This document shows positions 23,106-32,974 of a stretch of DNA of 41,548 nt, one piece after another (within the stretch, counting starts at the first letter, position 1; each line of letters starts with the position of its first letter). Location: assembly GCA_937982505.1 (NCBI GenBank), contig CALJLV010000059.1:1-41548 (forward strand), read 5' to 3'. This DNA comes from an uncultured Desulfobacteraceae bacterium (lineage in GTDB: Bacteria > Desulfobacterota > Desulfobacteria > Desulfobacterales > UBA2174). The notes below the pieces were generated by a model. It searched no databases, was not told the origin of the DNA, and saw only the letters and a list, made by a program, of their open reading frames with translations. The translations under genes were made by a program, and so were the position numbers.

Positions 23106-24959
23106 TCAGCGGTACATGCCCTCGATCAGATCGGCGAAGGCCTGGTGCACGGCGCGGCGCTTGACCTTCATGGTGGGGGTCACCTCCCCGTCTTCCTCGT
23201 ACAACTTCTTGGGCAGGATGGTGAACTTGCGTACGTTTTCGACCCGTGACAGGGCGGCGTTGACCGCGTCCACCTCGGCGCGGATCAGCCCGAGGATCTC
23301 GGGCGCCTCGGTCAGGTCCCGGTAGGTGGAAAACTGGATCTTGTGGTCCTGGGCGTACTTGACCACGTTGTCCTCGTCGATCATGATCAGGGCCGTGAGA
23401 TACTTGCGCCGGTCTCCGATCACCACCGCGTCGTTGATGTACGGGCTCGCCTTGAGCTTGTTTTCGATGTACTGGGGGGTGATATTCTTGCCCCCGGCGG
23501 TGACGATGATGTCCTTCTTGCGGTCGGTGATGCGCAGATACCCGTCCGCGTCCAGTTCGCCCACGTCCCCCGAATGCAGCCAGCCGTCCACGACGGTATC
23601 GGCCGTGGCCGCCGGATCCTTGAAGTAGCCCTGGAACACGGCCGGCGAGCGTACCAGGATCTCGCCGTCTTCGGCGATGCGCACCTCGACCCCGGGCAAG
23701 GCCCGGCCCACGGTGCCGCGCTTGACCTTTCCGATGCGGCTCAGGGCCGTGACCCCGGTTCCTTCGGTCTGGCCGTAGCCTTCGATGAGGTTGACGCCGA
23801 TGGCCTGAAAGAAGGCCAGCACGTCCGGGGCGATGGGGGCGGCCCCGCTGTAGGCCACCCGCATGCGCTCGAACCCGAGCCGCTCGGTGAGCTTGCGAAA
23901 CACCGCCAGCCAAGCCAGGCGGTAGAAGGCGTCCAGGTGCCAGGGCACCGGTTTGCGGTCCAGGAGCAGATCGGCCCGGCGCCGGCCCACGGCCAGGGCC
24001 GCACCAAAGGCCAGGCGCTTCAACCAGGTGGCGTCGGCCATGCGGATGGCGATGGCCGAGGCGTACTTTTCCCAGATCCGCGGCACGGCATAGCCCACGG
24101 TGGGCGACACCTCGATCATGTTGTCGGTGACCGTGTCGAGCCCTTCGACGAAATTGACCGTGTAGCCGTGGGTGGCGTGGGCCAGCACGGAAAAAAGGCG
24201 CTCGAAGATGTGGCACAGGGGAAGAAAGGAAAGGACCTCGTCTGTGTCGTAAATGGGGTTCTCCCGGGCCACGGCCCAGGCCATCCAGGTGACGTTGAGA
24301 TGGCTCAGCATGGCTCCCTTGGGCGGCCCGGTGGTGCCCGAGGTATAGATCAAAAGAGCGGTGTCCTGGGGGGTCAGGGCCGCCATGCGCCGGGCCGCCG
24401 CCCGGGGGTCGCGCCCCAGCACGGCGCGGCCGTGTTCCAGCAGGGCCTCGAAAGTCATGACCTGAGGATCGGAAAAGTGGCGCAGCCCCTTGGTGTCCCA
24501 GACGATGACCCGCTCCAGGGCCGTCGTTCGCTCGCGAAAATGGAGCCACTTGTCAAGCTGCTCCTCGTTTTCCACGAACAGAAAGCGCGCCTGGCTGTGG
24601 TCCATCACATAGTGCACCTGGGGCCAGGCACTGGTGGCATAGATGCCCACCGCAGCGCCGGCGGCGCACTGAATCCCCAGATCGGCGATGACCCATTCGG
24701 GGGCGTTGTCGCCGATGATGGCGGCCCGCTGTCCGGGCTGCAGACCCAGATCGACAAGGGCCGCGGCGGCCTGGACCACCCGCTGGTGATACTGGCGCCA
24801 GGAAATGGCATGCCACAGCCCCAGGGCCTTTTGCCGTATGGCCACCCGGTCGCCGTAGCGCGCCGCCGTCGCCTCGAAGACCGCCGGCACCGTGGTGGGC
24901 ATGAAATTTCGATCCGTCACAGCCTTTGCCATCGGTCCATCTCGGTAAAAGCCCGCCAT
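23106..24959 (-). CDS. Long-chain acyl-CoA synthetase (AMP-binding)
   Basis: A 617-residue AMP-forming acyl-CoA ligase of the long-chain (FAA1/FadD15) type, which activates a fatty acid with ATP to an acyl-adenylate and then to acyl-CoA. It has the P-loop Y-T-S-G-T-T-G-P-P-K-G, the Y-G-Q-T-E-G-T motif, the G-W-L-H-S-G-D-V motif, the hinge D-R-K-K-D and a C-terminal K-x-K-R-R. There is no signal peptide. ATG codons at 24959 and 24932 are both possible; neither ribosome site is strong. It closes the minus-strand livMH-SBP-livGF series, 122 bases after livF. This suggests the transporter imports the acid that this enzyme activates. Confidence 0.93.
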   Translation of the reverse strand: MAGFYRDGPMAKAVTDRNFMPTTVPAVFEATAARYGDRVAIRQKALGLWHAISWRQYHQRVVQAAAALVDLGLQPGQRAAIIGDNAPEWVIADLGIQCAAGAAVGIYATSAWPQVHYVMDHSQARFLFVENEEQLDKWLHFRERTTALERVIVWDTKGLRHFSDPQVMTFEALLEHGRAVLGRDPRAAARRMAALTPQDTALLIYTSGTTGPPKGAMLSHLNVTWMAWAVARENPIYDTDEVLSFLPLCHIFERLFSVLAHATHGYTVNFVEGLDTVTDNMIEVSPTVGYAVPRIWEKYASAIAIRMADATWLKRLAFGAALAVGRRRADLLLDRKPVPWHLDAFYRLAWLAVFRKLTERLGFERMRVAYSGAAPIAPDVLAFFQAIGVNLIEGYGQTEGTGVTALSRIGKVKRGTVGRALPGVEVRIAEDGEILVRSPAVFQGYFKDPAATADTVVDGWLHSGDVGELDADGYLRITDRKKDIIVTAGGKNITPQYIENKLKASPYINDAVVIGDRRKYLTALIMIDEDNVVKYAQDHKIQFSTYRDLTEAPEILGLIRAEVDAVNAALSRVENVRKFTILPKKLYEEDGEVTPTMKVKRRAVHQAFADLIEGMYR

Positions 24960-25081
24960 CCGCTTCGGCCCCTGTCCATGTTTACGCCCGATTGTGGGAA
25001 AAATGGATTCCGGGTCAGGCCCGGAACGACCGAAGCAGAACCTTTAGATTTTCCCATATAATTTTTGCCGCCAGGCGAAAA

Positions 25082-25858
<777 letters not shown>

Positions 25859-25955
25859 GAAAGTTCTTTACCGGCCTGTGGTTTTCCGGCTCTCCGGCCG
25901 CCGCGGCCTGCGGCGCGTGCCGCGTTTCAAGTGTCCAGCTTCACGATTCCAGATT

Positions 25956-26081
25956 CAGGTTTCAGCCCTCAGGTTTCAGCCCTCAGCCCTCAGGTTTCAG
26001 CCCTCAGCCCTCAGCCCTCAGGTTTCAGCCCTCAGCCCTCAGCCCTCAGGTTTCAGCCCTCAGCCCTCAGCCCTCAGAGTT
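25956..26081. repeat. Heptanucleotide satellite array overlapping the livG stop
   Basis: Eighteen contiguous 7-base units start at 25956; 17 are exactly CAGCCCT or CAGGTTT on the plus strand and the last is CAGAGTT. CAGGTTT units are separated by 1, 2, 3, 3 and then 3 CAGCCCT units, a regular growth pattern. The livG stop codon (26060-26062) and its last few residues are encoded in the array. On the minus strand every frame meets TGA within three units. Confidence 0.95.
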
Positions 26082-26863
26082 TCCTTCCCCTCCCCCAGAT
26101 AGGCCCGCAGCACCTCGGGATGCCTCTGGATCTCGACCGGAGGGCCCTCGGCGATGGGCTGTCCGAAGTTGATGGCCAGGATCCGGTCGCTGATGTCCAT
26201 CACCATCCCCATGTCGTGCTCGATCAAGAGAACCGTGACCCCCATCTCCTCCTGGATGTCCTTGATCCAGAAGATCATGTCCTGCTTTTCCTCGGCGGTC
26301 ATGCCGGCGCACGGTTCGTCGAGGAGCAGCAGTTCAGGCTCCAGGGCCAGGGCCCGGCCCAGTTCCACCTGCTTCTGAGTACCGTAGGGCAGGGCCCCCA
26401 CCGGCTTGTTGCGCACCGCCTGCAGATCGAGCCGCTCGATGATCTCCTCGACCCGCCGCCGGTGGGCGCGCTCCTCGCGGCCGGCGAAGGAGCGCGGTCC
26501 CCACATCCAGGCCCCCCGCAGCAAACCGGTCTTCATGAACAGGTGCCGGCCCAGCATCAGGTTTTCCATGGTGTTCAGATGCTGGAAGAGCTCGATGTTC
26601 TGAAAGGTCCGGGCGATGCGGCGCCGGGCCACCCCATCGGGCCGGCACCCGCACAGGGAGTCTCCCTTGAAGCGGATCTGACCCGTGTAGTGGCGGTAGA
26701 TCCCGTTGATGCAGTTGAACAGGGTGGTCTTGCCGGCCCCGTTGGGCCCGATGATGGCGAAGATCTCGCCCCGGTCGACCTGGAAGCCGATCTCCTTGAG
26801 GGCCTGCAGGCCCCCGAAGGCCACGGCCAGATCCTGCACTTCGAAAAACGGCGCGCCGCCCAT
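26060..26863 (-). CDS. livG: Branched-chain amino acid-type ABC transporter ATPase, LivG
   Basis: The first ATPase of the Liv-type importer, 267 residues: Walker A G-P-N-G-A-G-K-T-T, the family's extended R-T-F-Q-N-I-E-L-F Q-loop region, Walker B L-L-L-L-D-E-P and H-loop I-E-H-D-M. The signature motif is unusual: it reads L-P-Y-G-T-Q-K-Q-V-E-L instead of L-S-G-G, as LivG proteins often do. The start at 26863 overlaps the binding-protein stop by one base (TGATG). The final residues L-R-A-E-G and the stop codon come from the heptanucleotide repeat array, so the C-terminus has been shaped by repeat growth. Confidence 0.94.
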   Translation of the reverse strand: MGGAPFFEVQDLAVAFGGLQALKEIGFQVDRGEIFAIIGPNGAGKTTLFNCINGIYRHYTGQIRFKGDSLCGCRPDGVARRRIARTFQNIELFQHLNTMENLMLGRHLFMKTGLLRGAWMWGPRSFAGREERAHRRRVEEIIERLDLQAVRNKPVGALPYGTQKQVELGRALALEPELLLLDEPCAGMTAEEKQDMIFWIKDIQEEMGVTVLLIEHDMGMVMDISDRILAINFGQPIAEGPPVEIQRHPEVLRAYLGEGKETLRAEG

Positions 26864-28056
26864 CAGTCGATGGTCAGCCAGGGGGTGAGGCGTTTGGCCC
26901 CGCCGTCGGCCAGACATTCCACCAGAAAGACCTGCTTCTGGCCCTGGCGGCAGGCCGGCGACTGGGGATCGAAGGGGGCGTAGCTGATCTCGCCGCTGAT
27001 CCCCTTGAAGCCCTGCATGGCCTCGAGCTGGGCCACCACGGCCTCGCGCGTCAGGTCCGGACCGGCGCGTCGGATGGCCTCCACCAGCGGTTCGGCAAAG
27101 GCGATACCGGCGTAGAAAAACAGTCCCCAGCGCTCGCCCTTGGCGGCGAAGGGTTCGAAGGCCTCCTTCTTGTACTGGTCCAGCAGCGGATACCCCTCTT
27201 CGGGCAGTTCGGCGAAGGTCGCCGCGATGACGCCCTGCCAGGCCCCCTTGCTGATGTTCATCATCAGCGGAAAATCCGAGCAGGTGCTGGTGCTCATGAA
27301 CTGGGGGGCGAACTGCATGGCCTGACTGATACCCACCGTCATGACGGCGTGCTTTGGATTGGTCCACACCAGTACCATGTCGGCCTCGGCGCTTTTCAGG
27401 CGCATCACATGGGGCTTGAGGTCCGAGTCGGTGACGTTGACCGGGACCTCGGCCACCAGTTCGATTCCCCGGGGGCCGAGTTCGTCCTTGGCCCCCTTGA
27501 CGCCGCTCTTGCCGTAGTCGTCGTTCTGGTAGATGATGGCGATCTTCTTCTTGCCCAGGGTCTCCACCGCATAGCGGCAAAGCGCCCTGGCCTCCAGATA
27601 GTAGAGCGGGTAGACGCCGAAGAGGTACTTGCGCGGCGGGTCGATCCAGTGCTCCGAGCCGGCGCTGGGGCCGACCCAGATGACCTTGTTGTCCATCAGG
27701 TAGTCGATCACCGAAAGGCCGCAGGCCGTGCCCACGCCGCCCACCCAGGCGAACATGCCGGTGCCCTCCTGCAGTTCCTTGACCCCTGCCTTGGTCTTGG
27801 CCGGATTGTAGGCGTCGTCGAACATGTGGTGGATCAGCCGGCGGCCGTGGATGCCGCCGGCGGCGTTGATCATCTTGAAATAGGCGTCGGTCCCCCGGGC
27901 CACCGAGCCCCAGGCGGCCGCGGGGCCGGTCTGGGGCCCCCACTGGCCGATGTGAATCTCGGTGTCGCTCACGCCGGTCTCGGCCCCTGCCCCGCCGGCC
28001 CACAGGCCCACTGCCAGCATCGCCATCAGCACCCTCGTCCACCTGAATTTCTTCAT
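26863..28056 (-). CDS. Periplasmic substrate-binding protein of the Liv-type transporter
   Basis: A type I periplasmic binding protein (Peripla_BP_6, LivJ-like) of 397 residues with a signal peptide of about 25 residues (basic start, hydrophobic core, cleavage after A-G-A). The mature protein opens with V-S-D-T-E-I-H-I-G and continues with the G-P-A-A-A-W-G region. The start at 28056 has an AAGGAGGGG ribosome site; upstream in-frame codons belong to the opposite reading of livH. It lies 20 bases after livH and overlaps livG by one base. The family binds amino acids, amides, or aromatic and short-chain acids; the neighbouring acyl-CoA synthetase makes a carboxylic acid ligand plausible. Confidence 0.92.
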   Translation of the reverse strand: MKKFRWTRVLMAMLAVGLWAGGAGAETGVSDTEIHIGQWGPQTGPAAAWGSVARGTDAYFKMINAAGGIHGRRLIHHMFDDAYNPAKTKAGVKELQEGTGMFAWVGGVGTACGLSVIDYLMDNKVIWVGPSAGSEHWIDPPRKYLFGVYPLYYLEARALCRYAVETLGKKKIAIIYQNDDYGKSGVKGAKDELGPRGIELVAEVPVNVTDSDLKPHVMRLKSAEADMVLVWTNPKHAVMTVGISQAMQFAPQFMSTSTCSDFPLMMNISKGAWQGVIAATFAELPEEGYPLLDQYKKEAFEPFAAKGERWGLFFYAGIAFAEPLVEAIRRAGPDLTREAVVAQLEAMQGFKGISGEISYAPFDPQSPACRQGQKQVFLVECLADGGAKRLTPWLTID

Positions 28057-28076
28057 GGCCCCTCCTTGTCCGGTTG

Positions 28077-28952
28077 TCAGACCTTCTTGACGTAATGGCG
28101 CGCGAACAGCCCGCTGGGCCGCACGCACAACACCAGCACGATGATGGCAAAGGCCACCACCGACTTGAACTCGATGGACACGTAGCCCCCGAACAGATTC
28201 TCGATGATCCCCAGCAGATAGGCCCCGATCACGGCCCCGGGCAGGGAAGTCATCCCCCCGAGCACGGCGGCGGCGAATCCCTTGAGCATCGGATCCCACA
28301 TCATATAGGGCTGCATGATCACCGGGGCCAGCAGAACCCCTGCCAGGGCCCCCACCAGAGAGGAAATCCCCCAGGTGATCATGAGGATCCGGCGGGTGCG
28401 GATTCCCATGATGCGCGCGGCGACCGGATTCTGCTGGGTGGCCTTCATGGCCATCCCGAGCCGTGAAAAGCGGAAAAAAAAGAAAAGCAGCCCCATGAGC
28501 ACCAGGGCCACGGCCAGGGTCAGGGCCTCCAGGGTGCTGATGTAGACCCGGCCCAGCAGGATGCTGTCGTAAGGCGAGATGGGAAAAGGCATGGTCTTTT
28601 CCTCGGCCCCGAACTTCCACGACACCAGTCCCATGAGCACCATCTCCAGGCCGATGGTGATGATGATCATTCCCAGTACACTGGGGTTCTTGGCCCGGCG
28701 CAGGACGCAAAACTCCACCACGACGCCCAGGACCACGGCAAAGACCAAGGTCGCGGCCAGCGCCGTGTGAAGGGGCAGCCCGTAGGTGGCCAGCAGGCTG
28801 TAGGTCAGGTAGGTGACCACCAGGGCCATTTCCCCCTGAGCGAAATTGGGCACCTCGCTGGTCTTGTAGATGATGACCATCGCCAGGCCCATGAGGGCAT
28901 AGGCACTGCCCGCGGCCACCCCGTTGACGATCATCTGCAGAAAATCGGTCAT
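28077..28952 (-). CDS. livH: Liv-type ABC transporter permease, LivH
   Basis: A 291-residue inner-membrane permease with about eight hydrophobic helices. It opens with the family pattern N-G-V-A-A-G-S-A-Y-A-L-M-G-L and contains P-N-F-A-Q-G-E, the M-G-I-x-T motif facing the ATPase, and A-A-V-L-G-G-M-T-S-L-P-G-A. It pairs with LivM to form the channel. The gap from livM is 94 bases with no visible gene; the binding-protein gene follows after 20 bases. The gene looks complete. Confidence 0.94.
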   Translation of the reverse strand: MTDFLQMIVNGVAAGSAYALMGLAMVIIYKTSEVPNFAQGEMALVVTYLTYSLLATYGLPLHTALAATLVFAVVLGVVVEFCVLRRAKNPSVLGMIIITIGLEMVLMGLVSWKFGAEEKTMPFPISPYDSILLGRVYISTLEALTLAVALVLMGLLFFFFRFSRLGMAMKATQQNPVAARIMGIRTRRILMITWGISSLVGALAGVLLAPVIMQPYMMWDPMLKGFAAAVLGGMTSLPGAVIGAYLLGIIENLFGGYVSIEFKSVVAFAIIVLVLCVRPSGLFARHYVKKV

Positions 28953-29046
28953 GAGACGAATTCCGATCGTGTGGCATCCTGGCCGGTGGGTGCGAAATTC
29001 ACCGGCGGTCCGCCCAGCCCTTGCCGCCTGCCGCTTTCCTGTCAGC

Positions 29047-30096
29047 TCAGAACGGCCACGTCCTCCAGTACTTCTTGGCCCGGATCCAGAATCCGTAGAG
29101 GCCCAGGGGCTCGAAGATCATGATCCCGATCAGAATGGCGCCAAAGACCACGAACTGGATGTTGGACAGGCCGGTGGTGGTCAAATACTGGCGCGACAGA
29201 TCCTCCAGCCAGGCACCCAGAACCGGCACGCCGGTGATGTTGCGCAGCTGCAGGTCGAGCCAGGTCAGCAGGCAGGCCCCGGTCACGGCCCCCATGATCG
29301 ACCCCAGACCGCCCACCACCGCCATGGCCAGGAACATGATGCTCATGAGCAGCGAAAAAAGTTCCGGCTCGATGAACCGCAGCACAAAGGCGTACAGCCC
29401 TCCGCCGATTCCGGCGTAAAAGGCGCTCAGGGCAAAGGCCAGCGTCTTGTAGTAGGTCAGATTGACGCCGATGGTCTCGGCGGCCACCTCGGCGTCCCGG
29501 ATGGCCACAAAGGCCCGGCCCACGCGGGTGCGTGCGATGTTGCGGGCCGCCACGGTGAGCACGATGGCCACGGGGACCACCAGGTAGTAAAAGGCCCGGT
29601 CGGTGGCCAGATGCCAGGGGCCGATGGCCAGATCCGGGGCGTGCAGCCCCTGGCGGCCGCCAAAGGCCTCGATGCGCCCGATCACCTGGGTGATGGTCAT
29701 GCCGAAGCCGAGGGTGGCGATTGCCAGGTAGGGCCCTTCCAGGCGCAGGGCCGGCAGGCCCAGCAGAAATCCGAAAAGCGCCGCCACCAGGGCGGCGGCG
29801 GGCAGGGCCAAAACGAAGGGCAGGTGCAGGTGGGTCATCAGCAGCACGGTGCCGTAGGCCCCCACGGCGAAAAAACCGGCGTGGCCCAGGGAGACCTGGC
29901 CGGTGAAGCCCACCAGGATGTTGAGCCCCAGAACGACGATGACGTTGATGGCCAGGTAATTGACCAGGTAGACATAGTAGTTCTTGACCCAGAACGGCAG
30001 CAGGGCCAGCAGGACCAGGAGCAGGACGAACCAGAAGACCGCCACCGGTGACGAAAACAGGGCCACGTCCTCGTAATAATCCCGCTTCATGTCCAT
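29047..30096 (-). CDS. livM: Liv-type ABC transporter permease, LivM
   Basis: A 349-residue inner-membrane permease, the second channel subunit and first gene of the minus-strand operon. It shows the LivM hallmarks G-L-N-I-L-V-G-F-T-G-Q-V-S-L-G-H-A-G-F, R-L-E-G-P-Y-L-A-I-A-T-L-G and G-x-G-S-I-M-G-A-V-T-G-A. Two ATG codons (30096 and 30090) are possible starts. A promoter-like pair lies upstream at 30155-30184. The operon order is M, H, binding protein, G, F, acyl-CoA synthetase. Confidence 0.94.
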   Translation of the reverse strand: MDMKRDYYEDVALFSSPVAVFWFVLLLVLLALLPFWVKNYYVYLVNYLAINVIVVLGLNILVGFTGQVSLGHAGFFAVGAYGTVLLMTHLHLPFVLALPAAALVAALFGFLLGLPALRLEGPYLAIATLGFGMTITQVIGRIEAFGGRQGLHAPDLAIGPWHLATDRAFYYLVVPVAIVLTVAARNIARTRVGRAFVAIRDAEVAAETIGVNLTYYKTLAFALSAFYAGIGGGLYAFVLRFIEPELFSLLMSIMFLAMAVVGGLGSIMGAVTGACLLTWLDLQLRNITGVPVLGAWLEDLSRQYLTTTGLSNIQFVVFGAILIGIMIFEPLGLYGFWIRAKKYWRTWPF

Positions 30097-30154
30097 GGGG
30101 TCGGGTCGCTTTCTATCGGCCGATGGCGCGCCAGTGGCGTTTCCGGGTCGGCCA

Positions 30155-30184
30155 TTGCTACCAGAGCGGCGGGTTGAATGTCAA
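30155..30184 (-). promoter_or_regulatory. Candidate promoter of the liv operon
   Basis: On the minus strand TTGACA (30184-30179) and TAGCAA (30160-30155) are 18 bases apart in an AT-rich gap. A separate TATAAT lies about 25-30 bases further upstream without a good -35. Either could drive livM. Confidence 0.35.
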
Positions 30185-30295
30185 TATTTATTGATTGGAT
30201 GATTATAAAATGAATTGCTTTCAAGTGACAGGACCGATCCGTCCCCGCCCTTCATGGCGATGACGGGGTCCGATCCGCTACGGACGCCGGCCGAT

Positions 30296-31084
30296 TCAAC
30301 CCACAGGGTTCCGCCTCGAAAGGGCCTCCGGGGCCCCCCCGGGGGCATTCCCGGAATCGGCCATCATCTCGGCCAGGGCCTCGGCACCCATGGGCGTCCA
30401 GGCCAGGGCCAGGGCCCGGCCCAGATGGGCGGCCAGGGCTTCGCGGGCCGCGGGCAGATTCACCGGCCGAGTGCCGGCCGCCTGCAGGGAGGTCATGGCC
30501 ACTTCGGCCAAACCGCAGGGAAGGATCCAGCCAAAAGGGGTCAGGTCGGTGGTGACGTTCAGGGCCAAACCGTGAAAGCTGATTCCGTGCCGCACGGCCA
30601 AACCGATGCTGCCCAGCTTGCGCTCACCCGTCCAGACCCCGCGGTTGCGCGGATGGCGGCCCGCCCCGACCCCGAAATCGGCGGCCGTGGCGATCATGGC
30701 GTCTTCCAGGGCGGTCACCAGCGCATCCACGCCCAGCCGGCGGCGGCGCAGGTCCAGGATCAGGTAGGCCACCAGCTGGCCCGGCCCGTGGTAGGTGATG
30801 AACCCGCCGCGCTCGGTCTGGACCACCTGGATGCCGGCCGCGGCCAGAGCTTCGCCCGGCACCCGGATGTACTCCCGGCCGCCGCGGCGGCCCAGGGTGA
30901 AAACGGGCGGATGTTCCAGGAAAAGGACCAGATCCTGGCAGAGGCGCTCCTGGCGGCGCAGATCCACCAGCCGGTGCTGCAGGTCCAGGGCCGCGCCATA
31001 GGGGATCGACGCCAGATCGAGGCGAAAGCAGGGGCTCGGGGGCAGATCTCCCGGCACCCGTCGCGCAAACCCGCCACGGATCAT
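30296..31084 (-). CDS. lipB: Octanoyl-[ACP]:protein octanoyltransferase
   Basis: LipB moves the octanoyl group from acyl carrier protein to lipoyl domains such as GcvH or E2 subunits, the first step of endogenous lipoate formation. The 262-residue protein has F-T-L-G-R-R-G-G, R-G-G-F-I-T-Y-H-G-P-G-Q-L, the K of G-E-R-K-L-G-S-I-G, S-F-H-G-L-A-L-N-V and the acyl-accepting Cys in L-P-C-G-L. It starts at 31084, overlapping the stop of the acyl-CoA synthetase by four bases (ATGA); the longer open frame upstream is spurious. lipA is not in the window. Coupling to a fatty-acid ligase is uncommon and may reflect operon fusion rather than shared function. Confidence 0.95.
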   Translation of the reverse strand: MIRGGFARRVPGDLPPSPCFRLDLASIPYGAALDLQHRLVDLRRQERLCQDLVLFLEHPPVFTLGRRGGREYIRVPGEALAAAGIQVVQTERGGFITYHGPGQLVAYLILDLRRRRLGVDALVTALEDAMIATAADFGVGAGRHPRNRGVWTGERKLGSIGLAVRHGISFHGLALNVTTDLTPFGWILPCGLAEVAMTSLQAAGTRPVNLPAAREALAAHLGRALALAWTPMGAEALAEMMADSGNAPGGAPEALSRRNPVG

Positions 31085-32772
31085 TTCGGGCCAGGCGCTC
31101 CGGGGTTGTTGGCGGCCAGATCCATCCGGCGCACCTCGCGGCGCAGGATCTTGCCCACGGCGCTCTTGGGCAGCGTGTCCACGGCCACCACCTGGCGGGG
31201 GACCTTGTAGGCGGCCAGGTGCTGGCGGCAAAAGGCAATGACCTCCTCGGGCACCAGGCTGCGCCCGGCCATGGGGACCACGTAGCACTTGACCGTTTCC
31301 CCCCGGTAGGGGTCGGGCACGCCGATGGTGCAGGCTTCCAGGATGTCGGGATGCGCCATCAGAATGGCGTCCACCTCCTTGGGATAGATGTTGTACCCGC
31401 CGGCGACGATCATGTCCTTCTTGCGGTCCACCACCGTCAGGTAGCCGTCGGCGTCGAGAAAGCCCAGGTCGCCCAGATAAAACCAGCCGTCGCGCAAGGC
31501 GGCGGCCGTTTCCTCGGGCCGACGGTAGTAGCCCTGCATGACCTGGGGACCGCGCACGCAGATCTCGCCCACCTCGCCTGCGGGCATCTGGCGGGTGCCG
31601 GTCTCGGGGTCCACGATGCGGATGTCGGTGTTGGGCAGGGGCAGCCCTACGGTTCCGGGCTTGTGGCGTCCCTTGTAAGGGGCGCAGGTGGCAAAGGCGG
31701 TGTTTTCGGTGGCCCCGTAGACGTCGTGGATGGTGGCCCCGTGCAGGCTTTCCAGCTGGGCCACCGTGTCGGCGGCCAGCGGCGCGGCGCCGGCGAAATA
31801 GCCCTTGACAAAGGAAAGATCCAGCCTGCGAAAGCGCGCATCGTTCAGGAGCCCCACGAAGATGGTGGGCACCCCGGGCAGGAAGGTCGGACGGTGCTTG
31901 GCCAGCAGGTCGACGATCACCGAGGGCTCGGGCCGGGGCACCAGGATGCAGGTCCAGGCGTTGGCGATGGGCAGGTTCTGGCTCACCGAGTAGCCGGCCG
32001 AATGAAAGATGGGGTAGATGCCCATGATGCTTTCGGCCGCCGCCTTCAGATCGGGAAACCAGGCGCTGAACTGCTGGATCACCCCGGCGATGTTGGCGTG
32101 GGTCAGCACGGCCCCCTTGCTCACGCCGGTGGTCCCGCCGGTGTAGAGCAGGGCGGCGGGGTCCTCCCAGCGTGCCGCGCTGGGCAGCGGATCCGCCGGG
32201 TGCCGGGCCAGGAGGTCCGTGAAACGGTGGCGCCCCGGGCCCGGGGTGACCCGGGCGACCATCTGGCGCCGCACCAGCGGAAAAAGCTGCTTCTGCACAA
32301 AGGGCAGAAAGTCGCGGATCCCGCAGGTGATCACATGTTCCAGCCGGGTCTGGGAGCGGATAGCCTCGATGCGGGGCAGGAGCAGATCCAGGATCACGGC
32401 CACCCGCGAGCCGGCGTCGCCGATCTGCTGGGCCAGTTCGCGCTCGGTGTACAGCGGGTTGTGCATCGCCGTGACGGCGCCCAGGCGGTAGGCGGCATGG
32501 TTGGCCACCACCACCTGGGGAATGTTGGGCAGGACCATGGACACCTTGTCCCCGGGGCCCACCCCCAGGGCGGCCAGGGCCTGGCTGAAGCGGTGCACCA
32601 TGTCCAGCAGGGCCTGGAAGCGGATGCGCCGGCCGAAATAGATGAAGGCCGGATGATGGGGGTGGCGGGCGGCGGTGCCTTCGAGCACCTGGGGCATGGG
32701 CAGCGGCGCGATGGCCACCTGGGGGGGCACCCCCGGGGCGTAGTGCCGGTGCCAGGGACGATCGAACGCCAT
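31081..32772 (-). CDS. AMP-binding long-chain fatty-acid-CoA ligase
   Basis: A second acyl-CoA synthetase, 563 residues, of the FadD/caiC-like group. It has the P-loop Y-T-G-G-T-T-G-V-S-K-G, Y-G-A-T-E-N-T, the G-W-F-Y-L-G-D-L motif, the hinge D-R-K-K-D-M-I and the catalytic Lys in P-K-S-A-V-G-K-I. Two ATGs compete: 32778 directly abuts the AGGAGG ribosome site, while 32772 is six bases from it, so 32772 is the better start. It overlaps lipB by four bases. It is distinct in sequence from the synthetase at 23106-24959, so the two probably differ in chain length or substrate type. The thiolase and dehydrogenase upstream on the same strand complete a beta-oxidation set. Confidence 0.94.
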   Translation of the reverse strand: MAFDRPWHRHYAPGVPPQVAIAPLPMPQVLEGTAARHPHHPAFIYFGRRIRFQALLDMVHRFSQALAALGVGPGDKVSMVLPNIPQVVVANHAAYRLGAVTAMHNPLYTERELAQQIGDAGSRVAVILDLLLPRIEAIRSQTRLEHVITCGIRDFLPFVQKQLFPLVRRQMVARVTPGPGRHRFTDLLARHPADPLPSAARWEDPAALLYTGGTTGVSKGAVLTHANIAGVIQQFSAWFPDLKAAAESIMGIYPIFHSAGYSVSQNLPIANAWTCILVPRPEPSVIVDLLAKHRPTFLPGVPTIFVGLLNDARFRRLDLSFVKGYFAGAAPLAADTVAQLESLHGATIHDVYGATENTAFATCAPYKGRHKPGTVGLPLPNTDIRIVDPETGTRQMPAGEVGEICVRGPQVMQGYYRRPEETAAALRDGWFYLGDLGFLDADGYLTVVDRKKDMIVAGGYNIYPKEVDAILMAHPDILEACTIGVPDPYRGETVKCYVVPMAGRSLVPEEVIAFCRQHLAAYKVPRQVVAVDTLPKSAVGKILRREVRRMDLAANNPGAPGPK

Positions 32773-32916
32773 GGGCATCCTCCTTGACGGTGCGGGTGGC
32801 GCAGGGGTGAGACGGGTGGCAAGAGATTTAGGGGGATATCAGAAAAGAAACCGAATCACAACGGCAATCAGAGTCTGAACGATCTTCGGCTCAACGGATG
32901 CCCCTGAAGCCGCCAA

Positions 32917-32948
32917 ACCGTGTTGCGGCCCGCGGGCCGCAACACGGT
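32917..32948. terminator. 32-bp perfect palindrome downstream of the thiolase gene
   Basis: Sixteen bases (32917-32932) are followed at once by their exact reverse complement (32933-32948), giving a GC-rich hairpin 27 bases past the thiolase stop. It probably ends or protects the thiolase transcript, separating it from the ligase-lipB pair. There is no T run. Confidence 0.55.
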
Positions 32949-32974
32949 CGATGCTTTCCGGCGGCGATGGGCCG

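Noticed and set aside
25956..26081. CRISPR array
   Set aside because: Units are 7 bases with no spacers; it is a simple satellite.
26060..28150. Apparent long fusions of the binding protein with LivG or LivH
   Set aside because: Each arises from an open frame extending into a neighbour's antisense or alternate frame; the ATGs at 26863 and 28056 with overlap or ribosome-site evidence define separate genes.
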